Shown here piece by piece: positions 37,701-49,800 of a DNA stretch of 64,000 nt (position 1 is the first letter of the stretch; every line of letters begins with the position of its first letter). The DNA lies in NCBI RefSeq assembly GCF_003286085.1, contig NW_020825289.1, positions 20,424,001 through 20,488,000 on the forward strand. The letters run 5' to 3'. The position numbers were made by a program, and so were the translations under genes. The notes beneath the pieces were generated by a model, which did no database searches, was not told the origin of the DNA, and worked only from the letters and a program-made list of their open reading frames with translations. Origin of the DNA: Drosophila persimilis (Eukaryota; Arthropoda; Insecta; Diptera; Drosophilidae).

Positions 37701-40470
37701 GCAGAGGATCGGAGGAGAGAGCGGAGACATCGACAAAATGACAGAGCACGCGTTGGAGTGGAGTCCCCAGTTTGCCCAGTGAAAAAGAGAAAGATTGATT
37801 GAATTTTTGTTTCCTTTTTGAGTTCATCACTTCAGACAATCTGAATACTCGAAATGTTTTCGGGGCGCTGCTTTTACATAGTCCATCCATTATACGTATG
37901 TTCTTGTAACCGCGGGGGGAGAAGGGAAGGAGGGAGCAAAACAATCTATCAAAATGGATCGCTGGGAGGCAGTTTTTCTTCTACTTCTAATGATGAGCGT
38001 TTAGTTACATACTACCAAAGCGTAGATCGATTTGTTCTTGGGTCATGCTTATCATATATTAAATGCGGTATAACGCATATTTCATTGAGATGAGATTGAC
38101 AGATGTGTTTATGCTCGAATCATCTCGAATGTGAAACATATTGCCACTACCAGTGTTTACTTTGTGGCGAATTGTATTTGAGTTGGTCGTAAAACTACTG
38201 AATAGAGAAGGCAGGGGATGCCAAAGCAAACATCAGGGCGGTGCGTCGGGTATGCCATGCAAATACTTGTGGAGGAAGTGCATAAATCAAATGAAAATTC
38301 GTCACATACGACAGCTCCCCGAAGGGTCTCGTCTCGTCTCGTCTCGTGTCTCCCCTTTCGGTGCCTGCCAGACACGCAACATTTGTTGTAAATGAAGTGA
38401 GACACATGGAACTTGGGGCTTGGTTTGGTTTGGTTTGGTTTGGTTCGGTTCATGCCATTGCACAGTCGTCAGTCGGAGTCGGAGCCGGAGCCGGAGTTGC
38501 ATCCCGATGGAATGGCAATTATTTCCAATTCCAGGCAGGCTGAGTGATGCAGCAGATCTTGTTCTGCTGCGGCTGGCGCGAAGATCCTCCTCTTTTGTTG
38601 GGCGTAAGAGTGCTCGTACTCTGTGGGCCGTAGGCCGATGCCGATGCCGATGCCGATCCCCCTGTCATTCCAGTCTCCAGTTCTCCCAGCTCTGCTCTCA
38701 TATGCATCATGCGAGTGCTTGACGGCGTCGTTGGCTGCTCAAGTGGCATTCTTCGCCTGCCATTCTTCCTCCGGCACCCGCCATGGCACCCATTCTCGCT
38801 CTTCTTGCTTCCGTTCGGATCCAGCATAATAAATCTCCGACTGGGCGTGGGGAGTGGGCGAGAGAGAGGGCAAGCAAGCTCTGGGCTGGTCATGACGCAT
38901 ATGAACTTTGCTTCCAATATTTCCAATCAATAAGAGTCTCGCTCTCTCTTTGATAAGACATAAAACTGGAAGCACGCAGAATGCCGTTCTCAAGACAGAG
39001 AACCATTTAAAAGTCATTTCCAAGTCTGCATTCGAGGCTTAAGTGTTCTTAATGGGAGCTCCCAACATCCATCGATCCATTAGCATATACGAGTACACAT
39101 TATATGCATACGAGTATATTCATTCCACTTCCAAAGTGCATTGGCCGCGCAGACGCAGAAGCAGAAGCAGCCGGGAAGAATCTGAACAATTTGGGAAGCT
39201 TTCAATTGCTATACTTCTTCCCCTTTTCCAGCGGATTCTCCCTTTTTTTTGGGCTGTTTTATGCAGGCCTCTGGGAAATCTGTGCTGGCGCATTATTAAC
39301 AATTCCATTAATTTTTCCTAGAATTTCTTGCCGCTGCTCTAATTATGAATATGTTTGTTCTTCTTCTGGGGCTTCTGGTTCTGCATGGGCTTCTGCTTTG
39401 GGCCCCCTACTCACTCAATTGATTCAATTACGAGTGTATGCCGAGCAAATCAAAGATTCCGATTCGATTCGATCCAATACATACATACATACATATGTAT
39501 ATATTTAAAATTGGTCCATGGCTGAGGCACTCGATTGGGGCTAAACTGTGATTTATTGCTTATGAAGTTCGTATGATTAATTGATCGATTAATTAGGCAG
39601 AGAATTGTAAACTTTGCGACGGTTTTGGGGGGTTTCATCAGTATCATCATCTTTACCATTTTTCTTTCTTTTGGGTGGGGTGCGCATTTGTATTTGTATT
39701 CCAAAGTTGTATCTATAATATAACCCTGAACCCTGTTTTTAAACCGTTTCATGGTTATTTTCTGATCTCTGGATAGTCAGATATTAGTGATTTTCTGCTC
39801 GAATGGAAGTTTTCTTTTTGTCCCAAAGAAATCCAACAGAATTTTCCAGTATTCCCAGCGAAAGGCAGGCGCTTGTCCATGTCTATATATTTAACAATAT
39901 CTGGGCTTTGGCATCTCGAAATTTGCTCCCCATTCGATTGATTTGTCTTACGCTTTTACTCGTTCCCGTTCCCCTGCCACTGCCACGCCCCCACGCAAGA
40001 CAATTGGCATCGTGTCCGTGTGCCGCCCTTCCCTCTGTTGTCTATCTGTTCCACATTTACAGTTATCTATCTATTGAATGTCTCTTTTTTCGGTTTTGGC
40101 CTCGTCTGCCCTTTTCTCCCATCTGCCGCCAAAGCTTTAATTGCGACTTTTGTAGTTGTCATCGCTTGGGTCCCGTTTGCAGCGCTCTTAAGTACGAGTA
40201 TCTGTATCTATTGGATGGCATGGCCATCGTTCCGAATCGTTTCGCTTCGCTCAGATACGATACGAAAGTTTCCGTTTTACGTGTGGGGGCGCCAATTTGT
40301 GGTTTTCTTTCTCAATTGTCGTATAGTATACGACGCCAGTATCTCTGTGCATCTTTGTACGAGTATCTTTGGCATATCCATTGCTCCCTCTACATAGATT
40401 GCTCATTCCGTTCTCTTTTCTATTGTTGTGAGGCTGAAACGCTATTAAAATTAATTTAAAAAAAAACCTT
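34709..40470. other. Intergenic region without a confident gene
   Basis: Moderately GC-rich non-coding DNA with simple repeats: GATGCC-type at about 35828-35852, (CGAAAACGAAGA)n at 37611-37648, (GTCTC)n at about 38327-38346, (GGTTT)n at about 38420-38446, GCCGAT-type at about 38634-38655, and ATAC runs near 39478. The longest open frames (for example 39803-40459) lack coding character. A coding-like minus-strand island at 34649-34903 is noted as a finding. Confidence 0.5.
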
Positions 40471-40559
40471 AGATCTTCCTCTTCCTGTGACGTGTGTAGT
40501 ACTATGAGGCACCCCACCTTGTCGATTAGCACTTTGCCGCATGCCTCCAGATTTTACGG

Positions 40560-40830
40560 CTAACCGAGAAGATTTGTCGCTGACAACTCGGGAACAGCCT
40601 GCAAGTCGGAGAAGTAGAAGTAATAATTGCTCAGATCACGCACAACTCCCATAAAAACGACTGTTTTGGGGGAGAGTTGGGTTGGGGATGGAGTGGCAGT
40701 GGGTGTCACAGAGACGGTATCTGAGGCAGAACAGACTTCTATTTGGGTCAAAATGATCTACACTGTCGAGCAGCAGTACTTCCCATTTATCAATGGCAGT
40801 CTCGTCTAGACTGTGAGTGTCACTCAATTT
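40560..40830 (-). other. Coding-like island of unknown nature
   Basis: Two overlapping minus-strand frames look coding: 40560-40751 (with SPKTVVFMGVVRDLSNYYF, ending LSATNLLG stop) and 40636-40827 (with SLDETAIDKWEVLLLDSVDH). A plus-strand frame (40627-40809) is also open. A relic with a frameshift would explain the first two. No start, promoter or splice sites are convincing. Confidence 0.25.
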
Positions 40831-40859
40831 CGGAACAAATCAAAACCTTTTTCACTTAA

Positions 40860-43800
40860 TGTAAGTTTACAAAATATATTGCCGTTTCCATTTCCATGTT
40901 TATAGAGTGTCAAGCGATACAATTTATGGTAGCGGAAGCCACCCCTGAGGGCTAGATGGTCACAACATTATCGAAATTGAATTACTTTTAGCAATTTGTA
41001 ATACAAAACGCAGGCCCAGGGCAGGGCACTTTGAAAAGATATTTTAAAACAAGGGTGGTTTCGACTAAAAGTGGAACTATGGTAATCTTAGACAGAGGAA
41101 CTGGTTGTACAACTCATATCCCTAGTTTCTCTCTATCTGCCTCCAGGAAAGTATTTTCTCGGAGTTCTCTCCTGTTCTAATATCGAATTCCTTCCACAAT
41201 TCCCAGTTATTTCTCTTATTTGGTTTATTATTATTATAACCTGCAAAGCATAGACAAACAAAAAATGTTAACAGACTTTGCTTTGTCAAAAAACCCCCCT
41301 ATTCTGCTCCAGATTCTCCCTTCTGTTTGAAGTCTGGGGGAAATTGTGAATGCGTAACCATAAAAAAGGAAATCCTCCTACTGGCGGAAGACAAACAAAT
41401 AGAATTACGTATTCGGCATAAGGACACACTTACGGGTTATCCTGCGTTTGACTTGGCGCACGCGTCCCTTGCCAGGAGCTCGTAATGAACCCCGGGACGG
41501 CAGCTGCCAAAAAATAAAACCGTACTTTCGAAAAGGGCTGCGGACCTCCCGTCCCGTCCGCTGCGTGATTTCATTACTCACTCCCTGGACCTGAAAGGCC
41601 TTTCTGAAGTTGGCGGTCCTGTTAAGACCTCGTTTATCCGATGTTAAGTCCCAAAATAAACAAAAAAGTCAACCCTCCAGCGCTTCTTCGCTGATATTTA
41701 TTAACTGGGGACGGGACGACCTGGAAACTTGTATGACTTTCGTGTCTGGAGTTATGATTTCTGTTTATGGCAAATATTTCTTTTCAAGAGCAAACAAGCC
41801 GCGCGAGTGTCCCCTGGGGAAACGGGATTCTTATCGAATTAAAAATTCCGTTATTAAAAATAGCGCTCACACGGAACAGAAATACTCCATAAGCGAAAGT
41901 CAGCAAAACGCTGACCAACTATAAACATTAACCCGAATTAATTATGATAATAAACTATCATTTTCACCCAAAACACGAACCCGAACACTACACAAAAGAA
42001 CCAGCGACCGGAAAGACTGCGATGAACTTTTTAGATCTGTGAAAATCTAACCAAAAATGAAAAGAAAGCCAAGCCAGCGATGGGAGTACATGGGAGACGG
42101 GTACACACAGGTGATATATGTAATTGTGGAGATACTCGCATGGCTTATGCTCGGAGTGTAAATGTTTAAAGTTCATGTGCATAAATTCTTGATCTCTGCC
42201 ATGAGAACACGATCGTGTGCGTTGATTGCAATTTGTTGGCTCCATAAACCATGTTTGGCGCTGCCTGGGCCTGGGGGTTACGTTATGCAAACGATTCCAT
42301 TCTGCATGGAATCGACGCTGTTTCGGCATCGTATGCGTGTCGAAACTTTTGCGAATTGTTGTCTGAAGAAGTCACATGTCACACGGTGTAGCTCTTGGGG
42401 CACGGCTCTGGTGCTGGTTCTAGTTACAGTTGAGCGGGTTTTGGGAGCGTACGAAAACAATGTGGAGTCTGTTCTGTCTTCGTTTGGCATTGGCGTGTGG
42501 GTGATGGCGACACGTCGCAACGCGTTTGCGTGACTGCGACACACGCACACGCACACGCACACGAACCCAAAGCAGCAGAGCAAAGGAGCTTTCGTATATC
42601 ACACATGCATACATACAAATGTACATACATGCGTGTAGTTATTGTTTTGCTACATCATCATTGTTGTTATGCTTCTAGAAAGCCATGCCTTACCTTGGCG
42701 GCGCCTACGCACTCAGATCTTGCCATATCTTTCTTCTCTTTCTTCTCCCCGTTGCATTTTACACGCAATTCCGTTGCAGATTTCATTTTTGCCATTCCAT
42801 GTCCATTATATACTCGTACATACATATGTACATTTTGGGGTCGCGGTCGCGTGTCCCCCCAGTGCTGTGCCACTTAAGTTTTCATTTTTACAGCATTATG
42901 ACATTTATTTATGGCCATACTCCCACTGTGGATTGTGAATGTGTGTTGTTGCACGTGCATGCGGTTGGGAATATCATTTGGTGGGTGCTAATGGCGTGCA
43001 AAAGCTTCACCTTTTTCGGTTTCATCTCTCGTTCATATACACACATACATACATGTGTATGTATGTACATGCACACTCGTATGTGACCATCGCTATCAGT
43101 TCTCCCTCTCTGGATATCTACATTTGTTTGCTTTGTCTTTCATGTTGCGTACTTCCGTTTCCCCGACTCTATTCGTAAAATAAACCACAGACCTTTCCCG
43201 GTAAATGTCACGTTTGTTTGAGTATCCACGGGTGTGCGTGGGTGTGGGTCTCTTTAGGAACTGGAATTGGAACTGGAACTGTAACTGCAACAGGAGTGTA
43301 AGCTGGAGGTGGATCGAATGAACAAAGTGTGATTCATGGCTTGCGGCATTGATAAATCACAAGTTACAAATCAAAAGGAAAACAATAAAACAACAAAAGC
43401 GAACCTCATTTACGTGGTAGAGCATCATGCGTCAGTGTTCTCTCAGTATCTCAATGGGGAACTTAATTTCCATTCCAAACTCACATTTGTTCACCGAGAA
43501 TGCAAGTCTTGCGTAATGCAATTAAAATATGTACATACATACATACACATATACTCGCTAACATATACATATCTGCCCTTGACACAGTCAACTCTCGAGA
43601 TCAGCCAAACACAGCCAACGATCATCAACGAACGCGGGGGGGCCAGCGCAAGAGAAAGAGGTACGGTACAGAGAATCGCATAATTGCCGCTCGGCAGCAA
43701 AACAATTTCGATTCATTCAAAAGCTCGTAAACTTAATTAGTGATCACGAACACGAAGAGACATGCAAAATTACACCCTCAATTATAATTCAGTGTCAATG

Positions 43801-44838
43801 AGAAAAGTGGAGACGATAGTGTCATGTATGACAGCAAGAGATGGTATACTAGATGGCTAGATGGATCTAGAGAGGATATTTATCCAGAGATTCCCCAGAA
43901 GTTCTCTTAGGTACTTCCCATTCCTTCCATAAATTGCTATTCCTATCCTTATCAGACTTGACCATCTCTGCCTTGAGGTTTACGAGTCCATTAAGTCTGT
44001 GAGATGGCGACTGAGATCCAGATTGTGACAGACATACAATACGTACCCCTTCATAAGCAAGTTATTTTTATTAAAGCTCCATATTCATGTATGCCACAAA
44101 CGAGAAAAACAAAGATACTCGTAGAGACTGAACAAAAAATAACTAAAAACTGCAAGCTTGGAAATATTTGTATGCATAAACAAGGTGCAAGATACAAAAT
44201 CAGCAGCAGAGTGGGGCTGGAGGCCCGGGGTTCGGGGGCTGTCGCAGGCAGTTAGTCAGTCAGCCGACTGTTGGCCCGGGTCTGGTCGCGACTTGGCTCT
44301 TGGATCTTGGCTCGAATGCAGCTTCAATGTTGCAGCCCAGCCGCTTTCTTGCTGGCAAACAGTAAACTTGTGTAAACTTGAAAACTGGTAACTGGCCGGA
44401 GTGGAAAACTGGTTTTCAGACTCGCAAAATGCCCAAAATGAAATGGAAAGAAAAGAAAAGAAATGAAAAGACTTAAGCCATAAGCATAAACGTTGGCAAT
44501 CAAATGAGGCCTGGCCTGCTCACACCACAAAAGAGGTCAGAGTTGACTTAGGAATACGTTGCCTTCACTTTAGAGACAGAGTACCCGGGGACAGTCGGGT
44601 CGGGACTGGCAGACCCAGCTGGTGCCGGCTAATGCTAATCCCATCGAGACACTCATAAATAGCTCGTCTTGACACTAATCAGACGCCGGAGCTCTGTTTT
44701 GCTCTGTTTGCTTGTTTACTCATTGAGCACTTACCACCCCTTGGAGATCGTGGCAGTCTCCTTTTCCTTTTCCTTCTCCCTCTCCCTCTCCGTCCGACCA
44801 CTTTAGGGGTATAGCAGCGCAGGCTGGAGAGTATCGGC
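40860..44838. other. Intergenic region with microsatellites
   Basis: Holds CACACG repeats at about 42540-42560, GGAACTG-type repeats at about 43255-43290 and ATAC runs near 42600, 42815, 43035 and 43530. Apart from the candidate minus-strand exon at 41437-41503, nothing supports a gene. Confidence 0.5.
41437..41503 (-). other. Candidate exon with a strong acceptor
   Basis: On the minus strand GTTTTATTTTTTGGCAG precedes the segment, and GTAAGTGTG follows just after it (donor at 41433). In one phase it reads CRPGVHYELLARDACAKSNA up to a TAA; in another it encodes a basic peptide (GKGRVRQVKRRI) that continues to the donor. Real exon status is unproven. Confidence 0.25.
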
Positions 44839-45115
44839 TATAAATAGCAGATGGCAGACGGCGCTAAATGCAAACTCCATCCAGATATGGCTGCAGAATC
44901 GCTTGGCTCTCCTTTGGTTTATTTCTGGCATTACTTTGCTCTTCACCACAAAATTTCCCTGCACAAATTATGTATATCAGAGAAAAGTGGTCCCTGCGAT
45001 TATTACCACTGGATGTTTTTCAAAAGAGTTTCAGGAAGTACTATATGCCACTTCTCTTTGAAGAAATTAATAGAATTTCTGCTATCCAATGAACAAAAAT
45101 CAGAAATCCAATAAA
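44839..45115 (+). pseudogene. Probable relic of a small secreted Kunitz-type inhibitor gene
   Basis: One frame from ATG 44868 gives a signal peptide core (RIAWLSFGLFLALLCSSP). A second frame then gives LCISEKSGPCDYYHWMFF and, ten residues on, STICHFS, close to the first half of a Kunitz domain (C, GPC, aromatic pair, C-x2-F). The first frame resumes with FEEINRISAIQ and a stop, where YxGCxxNxNRFxS would be expected. Two frameshifts therefore break the reading frame. TATAAATA (44839-44846) and AATAAA (45110-45115) bracket the unit, though the TATA is only 29 bp from the ATG. The Kunitz family covers secreted protease inhibitors, several of them seminal in flies. The assignment rests on motif spacing only. 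Confidence 0.4.
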
Positions 45116-46508
45116 AATCATTGTAAAAGATTCCTCTTCTTGTAGGCCCCTTCATTAGCTCTCAGCTTGTTTTGAGAGCCATGAAAGCTGGAACTTATTT
45201 ATGTGACACAACTAGATGGCTGCCTTTCGGCGTTTTCATGCTGATGTCACTCACCAGACCAGAGAATGTCAATGGCCCGTTGTCTGTCATCATTCCGATG
45301 GCAATGGACATTAAGTCAAATCAAATTACCCAAAATAGGCATTCCGACGAGCAACTAGGCACGAACTACGTTCGGGGCGTGATAACGCCCATCTTTGGAG
45401 CATTCCGGTAGCTGCCCATCCCGTCAACGCCCTATACAGCCCTACACGGAAAGTTAATTGGATTCGGCGGGGGAGTCTGGACGAGAGGAGAGCATCAAAC
45501 GTCAACTAAATTAGCGCCAAAGTAGGCATTCAAGTTTTATGACAGGCAGCCAAGTAAACAGAACAGAACTCACAGATGCATATGGCATGGGGCATGGGGA
45601 TGCATAGGGATGCATGGGGATGCAGATATATGGAGTCTCAGAGTGAAAGCACTTGGCACGATGCCACCCCAACCCTGCTCCGATTCCTGGGTGTCGTTTA
45701 ATGGGCAACTGCAACCGAAGGCGGAAAGCGCCGCCCGAAGATTTATGGGCGATTGTAAATCTCAAAACGTGGTGCAACTTTGTTGGGGGAGTGGAACCGG
45801 GGAAGATCCCACAAGTTTGGTATTAAAATTTCTCAGCTTTTTGTTGGATAAATAAATAGTGGCCTTAGACTTGGCGTAAACAAAACCCTCCTCTCCCCCT
45901 CGAACGAGAGCCCATAAATAATTTGAACTTTTCTAATTAAAAGAAATCTTTGGTTGAGCCTGGGACCCAGACTTTTTGGGTTATGAATGGTCTTTGGTTT
46001 CACATAAATAATGGGTATGCTCCGAGGCACGAACCCTTAATAAAAATTTGATTTGATTTAAATTTGATTTGAATTGCGTTGCTGGCAAATCTTGGGATTA
46101 CGCTCACTCCCTACCGAACAATGGGCCGCCATGTTCGGATCTGTTAATGGACTTCGGGCGCTCCGAATGTTCCCCCCGTGTTGTTTCGAGTTGAAAACTC
46201 CCTAAAAACTGGAACTGGAGTACGCCGGCTGTCAATCAGCATGATCCCCTGGAAAAGGGGCAGAGATTTAATTGAATTTAAGAAATCGGTTCACTTTGAC
46301 AGCTCCGTGACGTCTTGGCTGGCTTTAAAATTTGATTATTGTACACCCCCAATGCTCATGCATTTGAAACATGATTGCTCTTCAAAAACCCCGTTTTTCG
46401 GGGGAGTGCGAAGATCTCTACTTGGAACACCATTTTGATGCGCTGATAGTTCTGACAGATCCGAAGGAATGCCCGCAGGAAATGGTTTGAAGCTGGATAA
46501 ATACTCAC
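45116..46508. other. Intergenic region
   Basis: Contains a short GGGATGCAT repeat at about 45590-45625. No coding or promoter signal was seen. Confidence 0.5.
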
Positions 46509-46823
46509 AATTCCAATCCCCTCCCTGACGTACCCACGTATAGTACTGCCCTCTCGCATTTAGTTTCCCATAGACACCACATAGGTCTCCGACATTCCGT
46601 TACCTGGCGGCGCATTCTCCACCCATTGGAACTGCAGCTGCTCACCGATTTGTCTGGAATACATGTCGCATGGGGTGGACGTGGACGGACAATCAGCACT
46701 CGGAACGGAACAGGGGTTGAGTGCAGCAGTACATAACAAAAATCTGTACAAAATATAATGCAGGCGAAGGAGGGGAATTGCAAAATTTCTGCAGGCAGCT
46801 GTGCGAATTGCAAAAACTGTCAA
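46509..46823 (-). other. Candidate coding island, possibly two exons around a 58-bp intron
   Basis: A minus-strand frame reads LNPCSVPSADCPSTSTPCDM and then YSRQIGEQLQFQWVENAPP, up to a GTAACG donor-like site (46603). A 58-bp intron-like gap with CTAAAT as possible branch point ends at GGGCAG (46546). The next 37 nt would read VLYVGTSGRGLEL in phase and end at a GTGAGT donor (46508). The unspliced frame reaches a stop at 46560. The cysteine pattern suggests an extracellular protein; no family is recognised. Confidence 0.3.
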
Positions 46824-49800
46824 GTAAGCAAAGGCAAAAGTTGTTATTATTTTTGTTAATTACGCGCAACAACAGCAACATCTATAAGAGGGAGAACAAA
46901 GAGCCCCTGGCACGAGGGTATATTGGAGGAAAGGTAAGGCGGCAGTGCACCCAAAACCGGTTTCCACAATGCTGCAATATGCATACGCTTATGCGCTGCG
47001 AGAGAGAGAGCGCAAGCTTACCTTCTATTCTGTGTGCCTGCCACCGAAAAGGAGTAAAGGAAAAAAAGGAGAAACGGATGGGATGCGGGAGGGGACGTAA
47101 GTGACACAAGAGTAGGAAAACGGAACTTTTGTGCATTGCTTTACATTTGCTTTCGGCACGTGATCGGCGAGCAACGGCAGCTAATTGCCCTGTGTGTGTG
47201 TGTGTGTCTCAATTTTCAACTTTCAACCAGAATAACATTTGGGTTTGGTTCGTCGTCTGGGTCGTGACTCATTTGCAGGCTTTGAACTGGAATGGAAAGG
47301 CGCAGAGCGGATCGTAGCGGATCGGAACGGAGCGGATCGGAGTCGAGGCTCCGCTGAACGGACACGGCATATGTTGCATGTCGACCACGTTTGACCCTCG
47401 GCCGAAGCTTAGACGTTGCCTTTTTTGTGGGCAGCTTTTTGTGCTGTCGCCGTTTTCAAGAGGGCGGGGTTCAGATCAGCGGCCAGAGGTCCCCGAGTCC
47501 GACTCTAAGTCCGAATTTAACCGTCAGCTCATTTTTTTGTTGTTGTTTTTGTTGTAGTGGCTTTGAGCTTTGCATTCTATTGTTGCTCTCAAGCTGCCCC
47601 TGGGCTGTGGCAGGGGCCGAGGACTGGGGTAGGGAGCTTGGGCCGAAGTTGAATGAACTGCGCGGCAACGAGTTGTTGCCGCTGTGGGTGCACACCTTTC
47701 TCCCATGCAACGCTGGAGCAGAGAGTGGGACGCCCGGCTTATCAGGAGGCAAGTTTGTTGAGATAACCATATGTTTGCGATAAGATATGATTTCAGTTTA
47801 ATGTGGGGATGGGATGTGACATTCTACGAGTACTTGTGTGCTCTCCTCTCCATCAGTCAGGTTAAAAGTTTTCTTAGTTCTATTTATAGAAGTGCTGTCA
47901 TGCGATTGCCCCTAGCCAAAGCGATAATTATCGCTCCGACTGCAATCGATAGCAGAAAGCGATTGATTAATCGCCAGACAGGAATGGAATGAGAGGCGGT
48001 CGTGTGAAAATGGACAATGGAACCGTCTCATGGTGGGTAGACGCCAAAAAGTAAGCAATCTCATCACATCTCCGACCTTATATGCAGGCCAGGCACCCCG
48101 CGCTTTCGGCTTTGCTTTTGTTCGAAACGTCTTCATTTGCATTTCATATAAATGTTTCTTCTCCGCTTTGCCTCTCGCAACGTATTCATATTCAACATAA
48201 TGAACTAATTTTTTAATTTCTTAATTATTCCGTGGAAGTTTCATCAGGCATCCGCCATCAGCCATCGCAAACCAGACCAGAAAGCCAGAAAGCCAGAGAG
48301 CCAGAGAAGAAGAAAAGAAAAGTTGGCAAAGCAATTTGTGCCAACTTCTGCTTAAATTGTGTAATTTGCCTGAAAATGAATCAGCAAAATGCCTTGACGC
48401 TTTTAAAACAGTCTGCAATATGCTCGTACATACGGGCACATGCGAGAATGTTGATCAAATTACCCAAATGGCGTTAAGAGTTAACAGTAACAGTATGCAG
48501 TGTTCGAGGGAACAGAAAAAGGTGAAATTTGAGTAGGTTATCCCTGAAAACTCTCGAAAATGTTCAACTATATATGTAGTATGTGCCTTCAGAGAGAGGG
48601 TTATTTGTGGCTCTTCCATGGCAACCATCGTACAGGTGCAGTTCTAGATAAACGGACGGACAAACAGCAAAGCGGATGACACCTGTTCCCCCTGTGCCGG
48701 GGTCGAGGTTGATTGTTCATCACGATAATGACGGTGCTGGGCGCTGCTCGCTCACACTAACTAACCCCCGCGTTGACTTTAACCCAAAAAGAAAGAAAAA
48801 TATTTATGTAGGTACATATACTCGTACTCGTTGTATGAAAAAATAATTTGTTACCAACTTGCAAATTCATTCGACTGTGTAAAACGGAGTCGCGTGAGGA
48901 TGACGCTCCGCTCCGGTTGGGTGGGTTCGGGGTGGGCCTGGGAAAATGACTGGGCCGCGGAGGAAGTCGCGTAATTGACCTTTTTCGGTTATACTTTTCC
49001 ATAGATTCGGCCAGGGCCCGACGAATAGGTATTTTCTCTCAGCTCAGCTTTATGCTTGTCAATGGCTGGGACACACCCACAACTATTCATAAAGTACAGA
49101 ATAGTACTGTTTAATAGCTAAATTATGTTAATTTTCCCCAGTTCTGATGAATGTTTTGCATAACAAAAAAAAAAGAGAAAAGAAAACAAGTACGTAACAA
49201 GTATCTCATAAAACCCAGACAGAGAGACAGACGATCCCAACTAATTACAACCATATGGGGGCACCTTTCCAGTGGTGTAAACATTCGCTGCGTTGCTGGG
49301 AATAAAGCATGAATCCACGCAGGGATACGCTTCATTTCTGTTTATTTGATGGGAGATTTTGCAAGGCAGCAGCCGACTGACATATTATACAACACTTGTG
49401 TTTACGCTAAAGAATGTTTACACTATGTTTTTTTGTTCAGGAAAGAGCTATAATAATAGAAAACATTTAAGTGCTTTGGCAGCGGAATCAGATCTGTCTC
49501 CAAAACAGACTCCCCTCCATCTTCGAGTAGGTGTGTGTGATCTCGTACTCCTTCCCCTCAAGCGATTTGTTTGAATTTCGCGCTTCATTTGCTTCAACGA
49601 AACGCACTCCCATGAATGATGTGGGACTTGTCTCTCTCTTTTGTTTTGTTTGCCCCGTTGTGGGGCACCGAATTTTGAGTTTCCGGTTCAATGACAGGCA
49701 CAAGAGCAGCCCCAATTTGCGGCCACAAAAGTTTCTAATTTGTTTAAATGCCGTTTTCGGAGGCAATCGAAATAAGTCCAACGGTGTCCCCAAGGTGACT

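Noticed and set aside
39803-40459. 218-codon plus-strand frame
   Set aside because: Starts in TTTT-rich DNA and has no family motif; the Cys/Leu/Ser composition is typical of random T-rich sequence.
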